20,011 bases of DNA from Afipia sp. (GTDB lineage: Bacteria; Pseudomonadota; Alphaproteobacteria; Rhizobiales; Xanthobacteraceae): positions 1-20,011 of the forward strand of contig JAGVII010000264.1 of assembly GCA_020056155.1 (NCBI GenBank), read 5' to 3'. A program made the translations under genes and the position numbers. The stretch's first letter is position 1. Every line of letters begins with the position of its first letter. The notes beneath the pieces were generated by a model. That model ran no database searches. It was not told the origin of the DNA and saw only the letters and a list, made by a program, of their open reading frames with translations. Positions 7,548-14,274 of the stretch are shown piece after piece.

Positions 7548-7772
7548 TTACTCGCTCGACAACCGGTTGAGTAGCGAAGCTGCATCCTGCAAGCGGCCGG
7601 TCTCATAGAATATCTGTTCGAGATCCATCGAAACTCTTACGCCTTCAGCTACGCTGCCAGCCAGCGCGCAGGCCTCGGCGGCCTTGGCAATCCGCGCGGC
7701 CTCGCCAAGGCGAATACCGATCTCGGTAAGGATTAGGCCAATTGCCTGTTCTGTAATTTTGCGATCCATCAT
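7548..7772 (-). CDS. Small conserved hypothetical protein
   Basis: The product is 73-74 residues, predicted fully helical (KITEQAIGLILTEIGIRLGEAARIAKAAEACA), with LEQIFYETGRLQDAASLLNRLSSE at the end, a pattern like a short TPR-like hairpin. A GGAGG site precedes two adjacent ATG codons; the spacing of 7 favours the second (7769). I do not recognise a function. It lies between the XRE repressor and DUF3489 in the same direction and is probably part of the element's control module. Confidence 0.7.
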   Translation of the reverse strand: MMDRKITEQAIGLILTEIGIRLGEAARIAKAAEACALAGSVAEGVRVSMDLEQIFYETGRLQDAASLLNRLSSE

Positions 7773-7863
7773 TCTGCCTCCGGTTCACGGCGACAGTGAC
7801 GCTCCACGTGCCAGCGAAGTCGAGCAGAAACGCAGCAATCTAGTGGCTCTTATCAGCCGGTCC

Positions 7864-7880
7864 GGATCACAAAATGATCC
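7864..7880. repeat. Inverted repeat GGATCA-N5-TGATCC downstream of XRE gene
   Basis: Two perfect 6-base arms flank CAAAA, 25 bases past the XRE stop codon and upstream of the small conserved gene at 7772. The A-rich centre and ATCC/GGAT arms are reminiscent of the dyads upstream of the XRE gene, but the arms are in opposite order. It could be an operator for the downstream cassette. Evidence is symmetry and position only. Confidence 0.3.
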
Positions 7881-7904
7881 AACAGGATACCTAAGCTGCA
7901 CGGC

Positions 7905-8180
7905 CTATTTGGCCGGGCGCTTGGCCGCGGCCTTGGGTGCGCCTTTTCCGCCAACGTAGTCTTTGAACAGTTTGACCGGATCGGCGCCAAGCGCGCGCGC
8001 AATGGCCGTGAACTCGATGATATCAAGGCGGCGTTCGCCGTTCTCATACTTGGCGACAAAGGATTGAGGTCGGCCGAGTTTCCTGGCCAAGGCTTGTTGC
8101 CGGATGTCCGCTGATTTTCGCACTGCGACAAGCAGGTCGATTAACCGGGCATAATCCGCGGATTTGAGGGTCTTTTGCAT
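7905..8180 (-). CDS. XRE-family (Cro/CI-like) transcriptional regulator
   Basis: The start at 8180 (MQKTLKSADY) gives 91 residues; a longer start at 8213 is possible, but neither has a strong ribosome site. The helix-turn-helix is clear: LIDLLVAVRKSADIRQQALARKL, then RPQSFVAKYENGERRLDIIEF as turn and recognition helix, and IARALGADPVKLF, all standard for XRE/HTH_3. The C-terminal tail is basic and Ala-rich (KGAPKAAAKRPAK). Small single-domain regulators of this kind act as dimeric repressors of mobile elements and toxin-antitoxin loci. Two tandem ATCC-N7-GGAT dyads lie 38-68 bases upstream, which suggests autoregulation. It probably controls the recombinase cassette downstream and possibly the + strand gene at 8395. 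Confidence 0.9.
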   Translation of the reverse strand: MQKTLKSADYARLIDLLVAVRKSADIRQQALARKLGRPQSFVAKYENGERRLDIIEFTAIARALGADPVKLFKDYVGGKGAPKAAAKRPAK

Positions 8181-8217
8181 ACGCCGCCCGGGCCGTGAAT
8201 CGGCGGCGAGCAATTTG

Positions 8218-8248
8218 ATCCTGAAAATGGATTATCCCAAAATAGGAT
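8218..8248. promoter_or_regulatory. Two tandem ATCC-N7-GGAT dyads, probable XRE operators
   Basis: The first dyad is ATCC (8218-8221) with GGAT (8229-8232), and the second ATCC (8234-8237) with GGAT (8245-8248). Both have 7-base A/T-rich centres, and their centres are 16 bases apart. They lie between the divergent XRE gene (-) and the exported-protein gene (+), beside AT-rich sequence (8247-8257) able to hold a -10 element. Paired dyads next to a Cro/CI-like gene are the usual layout of an autoregulated repressor-operator switch. Symmetry and position are seen; binding is inferred. Confidence 0.6.
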
Positions 8249-8394
8249 TATATTAACTGAGGTTGGCGATAGTGGCACCGATGGCCCTAGTCCTCGTGGA
8301 CTTCTACCCCACGGGAAGCGATGTGCTGACCCACCCAAGTCGGGCTTTCGAGGCGCGGCGGACGGGCACACGAAGCAAAAGTTGGGAGTTGTTG

Positions 8395-8964
8395 ATGAAT
8401 ATTGTGATCAAGGCGGCCTTGGGCTGCGCACTGGGATTTATCGTCGTCGGAGCACTTGTCGGCGGTGGCCGGAGTGCGGTGCCACCGGCTCCGAGCGTCC
8501 CTCTGCCATCCGATCAGGCCCGCTTCATAGCCGCCATCACGCAGGCACGATCCAAGTTCACATCGGCTCCGAATGAATTGGCCGCAGGCGGAATGCGCAA
8601 TGCCAGGCAGAAGACGATTTGTAGCGCTCTCCAAGGCCAGAGCGCCTCGGGATGGATCGGTAAAGTCGCCTATCTCTCTACCAACGGCGATGGCAAAGGC
8701 GTGATCACCCTTGAACTTGCGCCCGGCTTGCAAGTTTCAACCTGGAATAACGCCATATCGGACTATTCTGATAAGACCCTGATTGACCCAGATACCCAGT
8801 TTTTCAAGTCTCTCGCCGCAATGAAGCGTGGCGACACCGTGAGGTTCTCGGGCGGGTTCTTTCCGTCGAACCTCGACTGCGTGGGAGAGCAAAGCGTGAC
8901 TATCGCTGGATCGATGAAGAGCCCGGTCTTCACCATGCGTTTCTCATCGATCCGCAAGCTCTAG
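8395..8964 (+). CDS. Exported or membrane-anchored hypothetical protein
   Basis: The chosen ATG has GGGAG 6 bases upstream; the open frame extends to 8263 but without a ribosome site. The 189-residue product has an N-terminal hydrophobic segment (residues 4-24, IKAALGCALGFIVVGALVGG) that is either a membrane anchor or an uncleaved signal. The remainder has WIGKVAYLSTNGDGKGVITLEL, TWNNAISDYSDKTLI and MKRGDTVRFSGGFF, alternating strands that look like an OB-fold-type small barrel, with one Cys early (TICSAL) and one late (LDCVGE) that could pair in the periplasm. I do not know the family's function. It is divergent from the XRE gene across the operator-like dyads and convergent with the terminase gene, so it may be a cargo gene of the element. 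Confidence 0.75.
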   Translation: MNIVIKAALGCALGFIVVGALVGGGRSAVPPAPSVPLPSDQARFIAAITQARSKFTSAPNELAAGGMRNARQKTICSALQGQSASGWIGKVAYLSTNGDGKGVITLELAPGLQVSTWNNAISDYSDKTLIDPDTQFFKSLAAMKRGDTVRFSGGFFPSNLDCVGEQSVTIAGSMKSPVFTMRFSSIRKL

Positions 8965-9018
8965 TCGCACAACCTCGCCCTCCTCGCGCTACGAGCGAGC
9001 GATGTTCGTATCGATTCG

Positions 9019-9035
9019 CGCCTTCCTAGAAGGCG
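9019..9035. repeat. Hairpin between convergent genes
   Basis: CGCCTTC and GAAGGCG pair perfectly around a CTA loop in the 149-base gap between the exported-protein gene (+) and the terminase gene (-). Neither strand has a following T-run, so it is at best a weak or factor-assisted terminator. Confidence 0.3.
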
Positions 9036-9113
9036 GACTCTGTTGGGCGCTAATCAGCTTGATGCAACATCGAACATCGCGTTGCTGCGCATATCAACCA
9101 TTTGATCGCGCAT

Positions 9114-10508
9114 TCACCCCACCCAAGATAGCGTCGTATCATAGCCGCCCTTGTACGAAAGCGCTTGGCTGAGACTATCGACCTGATCATCGTGTTTGCC
9201 CTGCGGGAAGGTCAGAAGCTCGGTTTCGAGCTGCGCCAAGAAAGGCGCTTTCCGGGGAAACAGCACGAGACCACCTTCAAACTTGGCTTGGTGCACGAAC
9301 AGGCGGCCTTGCTTATCGCGCTCGATGGGCACGGGCATGACCGTGTAGATACCGCTTTGCTTAAGCTCTTGAGCCAGAGCGATACCGGTTGATGCATCCT
9401 CAACCAGTATTTTGAGTGGGTCGTATCGTTGCGCGAGCGCAATCGCAGTGGCGCGTAGCTGGGGATACTCATAACGTCCCCTTGTGACGTCCATCAGATA
9501 GAAGTGTTTATCTACCAACAACCATGTCGTGCAGACTGACCAGTCGTTCTGGCTACCGACCTTGGCGGCCGTGTCCCACGATTGAATGACTTTGGTTCGA
9601 TAGCTGCGTTCCGGCAATTGATCGTAGTAGCGCAGCCAATCACGTTTGATCATCCCGCCGCCGTCGGGAACTGGAGATTGCTGATACTGGGCGCCGAAGA
9701 TTCCGGAACCCATTTCGGTGCGAAGCTTTTCCAGCGTTGCGAGAGTCTCGTACGCGGGATGAAGAGCTTGGCCGGCGCGGCGCGCGTGGAACTGCCCTTC
9801 ACCGATCTCCACTTTCTCATCGACCTCGGCAATGGCAGGCAGGCTGAGGACCTTCCAGTCCTTGGAATTTTCGACCAGAAATCCCGTCAGGTCGTGAAGA
9901 TGAACCCGCTGCATGACCAGAATGATGACGCCCGTCGCTTTATTGTCGAGCCGCGAGAGCAGGGTATTCGTGAACCACTGGTTCAGGGAATTACGCAGCG
10001 TGTCGGATTGCGCATCTACTGGCTTTTGCGGATCATCCAGAATGATGATGTCACCGCCGAGGCCCGTCAGCGTTGCCGAAACGGAAGTTGACCGGCGAAA
10101 GCCGCGTCTGGTGGTGAAGACGTCGGAATCCGCAATACGATCGACGCGCATCGTCGGAAACGTTTTTCGATACCAAGCGGACTGAACAATCGCCCGGAAG
10201 TCGGCTGCGTGTTTGGCCGAGAGATCATTGCTGTAGCTCACGCCAAAGATCCGCAACTGAGGTTCATGGCCTAGCAAAAATGCCGGCAAAATCACCGACA
10301 CCGTAAGCGACTTTAAGTACCGCGGCGGCATGTTGAGGATTAGACGGTTGACCTTGCCCTCTCGAATGAGCTGAAGCTGGTGCGCAATCGCCTTGATGTG
10401 CCAATTCGGCAGGTACTCAGCACCCGGATTGAGCATGAGAAAGCAGCGATGGAGGAAGCTTTCGAAGTCGTTGCGCAGAATGGAGTGCAGAAGATCTTGA
10501 TCCTTCAC
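9114..10508 (-). CDS. Phage terminase large subunit-like protein (ATPase + nuclease)
   Basis: This motor protein packages phage DNA. The ATPase half has a Walker A-like PPRYLKS, a Walker B DIIILDDP and an adenine-side segment FLHRCFLMLNP. The C-terminal RNase H-like nuclease half shows SWDTA (first Asp), VEDASTG and HDDQVDSLSQAL, the usual acidic triad positions. Length (464-467 residues) suits a complete protein. Two GTG starts are possible: 10517 overlaps the DUF5681 stop in GTGA but leaves no room for a ribosome site, while 10508 sits 8 bases after AAGGAG, which I prefer. No portal or capsid gene follows; the gene ends in a convergent gap. It could therefore be a remnant, or serve a satellite that borrows capsids. 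Confidence 0.92.
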   Translation of the reverse strand: MKDQDLLHSILRNDFESFLHRCFLMLNPGAEYLPNWHIKAIAHQLQLIREGKVNRLILNMPPRYLKSLTVSVILPAFLLGHEPQLRIFGVSYSNDLSAKHAADFRAIVQSAWYRKTFPTMRVDRIADSDVFTTRRGFRRSTSVSATLTGLGGDIIILDDPQKPVDAQSDTLRNSLNQWFTNTLLSRLDNKATGVIILVMQRVHLHDLTGFLVENSKDWKVLSLPAIAEVDEKVEIGEGQFHARRAGQALHPAYETLATLEKLRTEMGSGIFGAQYQQSPVPDGGGMIKRDWLRYYDQLPERSYRTKVIQSWDTAAKVGSQNDWSVCTTWLLVDKHFYLMDVTRGRYEYPQLRATAIALAQRYDPLKILVEDASTGIALAQELKQSGIYTVMPVPIERDKQGRLFVHQAKFEGGLVLFPRKAPFLAQLETELLTFPQGKHDDQVDSLSQALSYKGGYDTTLSWVG

Positions 10509-10513
10509 TGTGT

Positions 10514-10936
10514 TCACTCCTTATCGGGATTCGATCGGAATTTGCTCAGGTAAGCATGAAGCACCGCCTTGTCGTCCGGATTGACCTCAGTCTCTGTGCT
10601 GTCTGTCGATGCGATTGCAGCCAAACGGTTCAACACGAAGGCTGCGCTCTTGGTGTTGCCCTTGAGTGAATCCTCTGCGAGCTTATGAAAAATTCCCTCC
10701 AATATGGTGATCTTGCGAACCTTGCCGTTCTGGCGGATTTCGATTTTGCGATTCAATAGCCCTACCAAAATGGTGGCCTCACTTTTGGCGCCCTTGGGTC
10801 GGCCTTTTGGATTGCCGCTTTTTCCGGGCTTGAATTGATTTGCCTTTGGCGGCTTGCCGTAGCCGACATCTTCGTCGCTCGACTTCAGCCGCACCCGCTT
10901 GCGGAAGACACGCTCAATTTTTGGGATCGAAGCCAT
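10514..10936 (-). CDS. DUF5681 protein, possible small terminase or packaging partner
   Basis: A 140-residue basic protein with the DUF5681 signature near residues 25-53: VGYGKPPKANQFKPGKSG followed by NPKGRPKGAKSE. The remainder is helical (TILEGIFHKLAEDSLKGNTKSAAFVLNRL) and ends in an acidic tail. The start ATG is 9 bases from AAGGA located in the end of the methyltransferase gene, and the stop overlaps a terminase start codon, so translation is coupled on both sides. Small basic helical proteins directly before a large terminase are commonly DNA-recognising small subunits; that role for DUF5681 is an inference from position. Confidence 0.85.
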   Translation of the reverse strand: MASIPKIERVFRKRVRLKSSDEDVGYGKPPKANQFKPGKSGNPKGRPKGAKSEATILVGLLNRKIEIRQNGKVRKITILEGIFHKLAEDSLKGNTKSAAFVLNRLAAIASTDSTETEVNPDDKAVLHAYLSKFRSNPDKE

Positions 10937-10940
10937 TGTG

Positions 10941-12269
10941 TTAGATCCTTACGCGTTTGAGAGCAGGGGAAGCGGATCGCTCGGCGGTCACCTCGTCGAA
11001 CGTCTGGCCGGTGGCCACGAGAACCGCGTCGCGCTTGGTGAATTCCTGCCAACGGCGGATAGCAACGTCGACGTACAAAGGATCGATTTCGATGCCGTAG
11101 GCGCGTCGGCTGACCTTTTCGGCGGCAAGAATGGTGGTGCCGGATCCCATAAAAGGATCGAGCACAATGTCGCCACGACGCGAACAGTCCCGCATGGCGT
11201 CGGCCACCAGGGCAACGGGTTTGACCGTTGGGTGAACGGTCAGCTCGGCGAGGCGATCTTTGCGGAACGTATTGACGCCGGCGTACTCCCAGACGTTCGA
11301 TCTGGAGCGGCCAAACTTGCCGAGTTCGATATTGTTCTGGTGGCGGCCAGTGCCGTTCTTGAACACAAGGATTAGCTCATGCTGGGAGCGGTAGAAGCTG
11401 CCTTGCCCAGCGTTGGTTTTGACCCAAGCGATTATGTTTTTGAGCTCAGTGAAAGCTTCTTCGCCGGCCGCAAGGCACTCGCCAACGTGCCGCCAGTCCA
11501 TGCAGCAGAAGACGATTGAACCGTCCTCTAAATACCGAGCGGCCAAGTGCATCCAGCTGGTAAGGAATTCAGTGAACTCGGCGCGCGACATCTCGCCGGA
11601 AGCTGCGGCAAACTCGCGGTGCTTGATTTTGCCGCGACCCTGAACGGAGCTAACTCGAACATTGTAAGGTGGGTCCGTAAACACCATGGCAGCTCGGGCG
11701 GTGCCCATCAGCTTTCTGACGTGCCCGGGCTCTCTGGAATCCCCGCACAACAGACGATGTTTGGACAGCGTCCATAAATCACCCGTCCGACTGACGGCCT
11801 TGGCTTCTATCTCGGGTACGGCATCGCCAGGCTCACGCTCAGAGTCGAGGTGATCGCTCATCAAGTTGTCAATCTCAGCAGTCTCAAAGCCGGTGAGTTC
11901 GATATTGAGCTGACATTCAGGAAGCAGAACCGCGAGCTCGCCGAGCTCCGCTGCAAGAACCGGATAATCCCATCCCGCGTTCGTCGGGATCTTGTTGTCC
12001 GCTATAGTAAGGAGGCGCTTCTTGGCGTTGCTTAGGCCCGACATGATTATTGTCGGCACTTCCTTAAGCCCGAGTTCGAGCGCGGCGAGATAGCGGCCAT
12101 AGCCGCAAATAATGGTGCCGTCCTCATCGATCAAAATTGGATAGGTCCAACCGTAACAAAGGACTAGGTTTGCGATTTGTCGGATTTGCTTTTTTGAGTG
12201 CGTTCTTGTTTTACGTTTGGGCGCTCGCAATGAGCGTACAAGCGTCATGACGACGCGGTCGTGGGTCAC
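10941..12269 (-). CDS. ParB/sulfiredoxin-like domain fused to beta-class DNA methyltransferase
   Basis: The 442-residue protein starts at a GTG 6 bases after AGGAG. Residues 10-130 form a ParB-N-like domain, with IRQIANLVLCYGWTYPILID and CGYGRYLAALELG. Residues 165-440 form an amino-methyltransferase: TDPPYN (motif IV, 198-203) comes before DPFMGSGTT (motif I, 371-379), the order that defines the beta class, so the target-recognition region lies between about 210 and 345. It methylates adenine N6 or cytosine N4 with S-adenosylmethionine; the site is unknown. No restriction enzyme is next to it, so it is an orphan methylase, as is usual for phages, where it protects DNA from host restriction or marks DNA for packaging. 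The close link to DUF5681 and terminase supports the phage origin. Confidence 0.93.
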   Translation of the reverse strand: MTHDRVVMTLVRSLRAPKRKTRTHSKKQIRQIANLVLCYGWTYPILIDEDGTIICGYGRYLAALELGLKEVPTIIMSGLSNAKKRLLTIADNKIPTNAGWDYPVLAAELGELAVLLPECQLNIELTGFETAEIDNLMSDHLDSEREPGDAVPEIEAKAVSRTGDLWTLSKHRLLCGDSREPGHVRKLMGTARAAMVFTDPPYNVRVSSVQGRGKIKHREFAAASGEMSRAEFTEFLTSWMHLAARYLEDGSIVFCCMDWRHVGECLAAGEEAFTELKNIIAWVKTNAGQGSFYRSQHELILVFKNGTGRHQNNIELGKFGRSRSNVWEYAGVNTFRKDRLAELTVHPTVKPVALVADAMRDCSRRGDIVLDPFMGSGTTILAAEKVSRRAYGIEIDPLYVDVAIRRWQEFTKRDAVLVATGQTFDEVTAERSASPALKRVRI

Positions 12270-12361
12270 AGTGAGCTCCTTTCATTTCGAAGGGAGCTCT
12301 TACATCCATCATTTTTTTGCTGAACGCATCAATCGCGATCAATGTGAGATTGTGGCAAGAT

Positions 12362-12565
12362 TTAAGATCGGTTTTCCGAGGCTTTTGTACGCCGGCGGCG
12401 GGCTTGCCTGTTCGCTTTTGGTTTGGCCAAAAAGCGCTTCAACACACTGAGCCGCTGTGGACCGTCAACGATTCCTTCCAACGGTCCGCGATCGGCCGCT
12501 TCACGCGCCCGACGTTTCATATCCTCAATCGCACGCTTAGAAACTGTGACAAAAATCGTGGACAT
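12362..12565 (-). CDS. Small basic hypothetical protein
   Basis: The chosen start at 12565 (MSTIFVTVSKRAIEDM) lies 7 bases after GGAG; the longer frame from 12601 lacks one. The 67-residue product has a short strand, a helix KRAIEDMKRRAREAADRG and a strongly basic C-terminus (KRFLAKPKANRQARRRRTK), compatible with nucleic-acid binding, for example a ribbon-helix-helix-like or antitoxin-like protein. Nothing decisive identifies it. It lies between the methyltransferase and the 225-residue gene in the same direction. Confidence 0.6.
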   Translation of the reverse strand: MSTIFVTVSKRAIEDMKRRAREAADRGPLEGIVDGPQRLSVLKRFLAKPKANRQARRRRTKASENRS

Positions 12566-12634
12566 TGTATGCCTCCATTGCATGGAAGCTAATGATGTCA
12601 CACGGGATGTCGTTGTCAGCCGCGCTGATCAAAC

Positions 12635-13312
12635 TCAAATTGTGGCACGGCGGGGGCGCGCCCTTTTGTGACGAATTCCAAACTTGCTCAAGGTGTCGGA
12701 GATCTTTTGCTCCGATACAACCTTGCTGTTCGGATTATGCTTGAGCAGGTCGCCCTGTATTACCTTCAGATACGGAACATTGTCCAAGTCTCGAAGAGCA
12801 CTGTAATTGAGAAGGTTCAATTCGCGCGCCATCGCAATGAAGTCAGGCCCTTGAGAACCGGCCGGAAGAGCGTAACACCGATCCTCCGCTTCCGCCGATG
12901 AAATCGTCTGATGGACGATCTGCCAATCACGTTCGGTGGTTTTGTACGGCAACTTCGGCGGAGTAATTTGAACTGCTCGGATAACCCTGCCGTCGATCAG
13001 GGTCACATTAACATCGCTGTCAACCATGGCGTCCGCCAACTCAACGGTTTCGAAATCAATCGACTCCGACCGATATCTGGCACGGCATATTTTTGAGCTG
13101 CGCAACCAAACTGTGTAAACGTGGCGATTACCGCGCTCAAATAGAAGTCCAGTGAGAGTGACAGCCTCGCCCGATGGCAGCGTTAAATCGCCACATGTTA
13201 TCCTAGCTTGATCGCCGGATTGAAAGCCTGCTTCGTCGCTGAGCGCCGCGACCGCGTCCGCAACAGAAAGCATGTAAGGTTTCCGGTCGCTAAGATTGAT
13301 GTGGACTGTCAT
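12635..13312 (-). CDS. Hypothetical protein of the phage-like block
   Basis: The 225-residue protein starts at an ATG 6 bases after GAGG. The N-terminus (DAVAALSDEAGFQSGDQARITCG) is followed by a beta-rich middle (VTLTGLLFERGNRHVYTVWL, NVTLIDGRVIRAVQITPP) and a helical C-terminal part ending VSEQKISDTLSKFGIRHKRARPRR, which reads like a short helix-turn-helix with an Arg-rich end, as seen in some phage DNA-binding proteins. I recognise no family. It is the first gene of the - strand block that runs to the terminase. Confidence 0.65.
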   Translation of the reverse strand: MTVHINLSDRKPYMLSVADAVAALSDEAGFQSGDQARITCGDLTLPSGEAVTLTGLLFERGNRHVYTVWLRSSKICRARYRSESIDFETVELADAMVDSDVNVTLIDGRVIRAVQITPPKLPYKTTERDWQIVHQTISSAEAEDRCYALPAGSQGPDFIAMARELNLLNYSALRDLDNVPYLKVIQGDLLKHNPNSKVVSEQKISDTLSKFGIRHKRARPRRATI

Positions 13313-13468
13313 GTCGAGCCTCGCGTACCCAAGATTCTCAGGTTGGTGAGCTCGGAGTATCTATGTCAAGTGCAGAGTGACCCGTTCCGGTGCGGCTGCA
13401 ATCAGATCCGATCCGTGGGTTTTTTCGCGTAATGATGGATGAGTGTTTTAGGGGATGAAACCTGCACT

Positions 13469-13496
13469 AAAAAGCCCGCACTTCTGCGGGCTTTTT
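13469..13496 (-). terminator. Intrinsic terminator (symmetrical)
   Basis: A perfect 12-pair stem AAAAAGCCCGCA / TGCGGGCTTTTT around a CTTC loop lies 13 bases beyond the stop of the His/Gly-rich gene on the - strand. Because it has A-runs before and T-runs after the GC stem on both strands, it can stop transcription in both directions. It insulates the envelope genes from the phage-like block and may mark the end of the accessory element. Confidence 0.92.
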
Positions 13497-13509
13497 GCTT
13501 CTCCAGTTT

Positions 13510-13848
13510 TCAGTGGTGGCCCCAGTGGTGTCCGCCGTGATGACCACCATGGTGTCCGCCAAAATGTCCGCCTCCGAAACCAAATCCGATGCTCGGTCCA
13601 CCGCCATAATAATAAGGCTGTGGGGCATAGTAAGCCTGCGGAGCATAGTAGCCGTAGCCCCCACCGTAAGGGCGAACGTGTCTATGGCGTGAGTGATGAC
13701 GATGACGCCGATGCTGCGAACTGAACTCATTAATTTGCGCAGTGTGGGTTGCAGCCTGCGCCTTCACCGAGTTGTCTGCTGCATTGGCGGCGGAACCGCC
13801 GAGGAGCGCCGCTGCACCGACGGCAAATGCGATAGCTAGTTCTTTCAT
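13510..13848 (-). CDS. Secreted His/Gly/Tyr-rich protein (copy 1)
   Basis: The 112-residue protein starts at an ATG after AGGAAAG. A clear signal peptide spans residues 1-24 (MKELAIAFAVGAAALLGG, cleavage near ANA-AD). The mature part has a basic His/Arg cluster (HRRHRHHSRHRHVRPY), a Tyr-rich stretch with repeated YYAPQ, and a C-terminal GGHH repeat ending in WGHH. Low-complexity His/Gly repeats can bind Ni, Zn or Cu, so a periplasmic metal-buffering role is possible but unproven. The protein at 17295-17606 has the same layout (signal, HRRHRHH, GYGYG, FGFG, HHGGHH tail). It is alone in its transcript and ends at a strong terminator. An 11-base inverted repeat lies 20 bases before the start. 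Confidence 0.85.
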   Translation of the reverse strand: MKELAIAFAVGAAALLGGSAANAADNSVKAQAATHTAQINEFSSQHRRHRHHSRHRHVRPYGGGYGYYAPQAYYAPQPYYYGGGPSIGFGFGGGHFGGHHGGHHGGHHWGHH

Positions 13849-13953
13849 TTCTTTCCTGACTCCAAATACATGTCATGTGGAGCAATAATTACGATGGGAG
13901 ATATCCGTTCCAGCTCTCCAGATTAAATTTGCGATAAGCCCTTGAACATTCAT

Positions 13954-14199
13954 TCATATCGATGAACCCATCGCTGGGTTGACGAGGTTAACTGCGATGA
14001 TGTTGCCCCTTGTGTCTTTCTCTAAAAGCCCGTCAGCCTCCGATAAAGGGACCGGTATAGACGTCTCAGATTTTGAGACGCTCTCCGTGCCGCTTAGAAC
14101 CAACAACCCCAGGCCGTTGACGCCTACTAGTTTCGGACGAGCCGACGCTACGCGCGGCTTCCGGTAGCCGGGTACATGCCTGAGCTCGTTGCTATCCAT
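13954..14199 (-). CDS. Doubtful small hypothetical protein
   Basis: An ATG at 14199 opens 81 codons (MDSNELRHVPGYRKPRV to NLVNPAMGSSI). The C-terminal part, with PLSEADGLLEKDTRGNII, reads like real protein, but there is no good ribosome site, and the frame is also open upstream into the porin gene, where it is meaningless. It may be a gene remnant or chance. Confidence 0.25.
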   Translation of the reverse strand: MDSNELRHVPGYRKPRVASARPKLVGVNGLGLLVLSGTESVSKSETSIPVPLSEADGLLEKDTRGNIIAVNLVNPAMGSSI

Positions 14200-14210
14200 T
14201 TCGCAAGAAT

Positions 14211-14257
14211 CTTGTTGCAAGTTATTCGCAACAAGTATTTGATAGTCATTCGCAAGT
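14211..14257 (+). promoter_or_regulatory. Repeat-rich candidate operator of the porin
   Basis: Perfect 8-base arms CTTGTTGC (14211-14218) and GCAACAAG (14228-14235) flank 9 bases. Overlapping this, GTTATTCGCAA (14221-14231) is repeated as GTCATTCGCAA (14245-14255), 24 bases on, with one mismatch. The second copy is preceded by TTGATA, so that TTGATAGTCATT resembles part of a Fur box. The cluster ends 17 bases before the porin ATG, where a repressor would block transcription. A metal-responsive regulator is a guess from the sequence pattern. Confidence 0.45.
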
Positions 14258-14274
14258 AGCTCTGACAACTTAGA

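Larger units (their letters stand above)
13849..14274. other. Divergent intergenic region between His/Gly-rich gene and porin
   Basis: This 426-base stretch separates divergent genes. Near the left end is ACATG-T-CATGT (13868-13878), a small dyad 20 bases upstream of the His/Gly-rich start. A 7-pair hairpin CGTCTCA / TGAGACG lies at 14062-14080. A doubtful 81-codon frame covers 13954-14199 on the - strand, and the porin control region lies at 14211-14257. No RNA gene was recognised. Confidence 0.5.

Noticed and set aside
9582..10091. + strand frame of 169 codons
   Set aside because: It is antisense to the terminase gene, which has intact motifs.
10899..11375. + strand frame of 158 codons
   Set aside because: It is the mirror of the methyltransferase and DUF5681 coding sequences, with Gly/Val-rich content typical of antisense frames.
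13510..13600. Short repeated units suggesting a CRISPR array or tandem repeat
   Set aside because: The repetition comes from Gly-His codons in the tail of the His/Gly-rich protein; there are no regular spacers.
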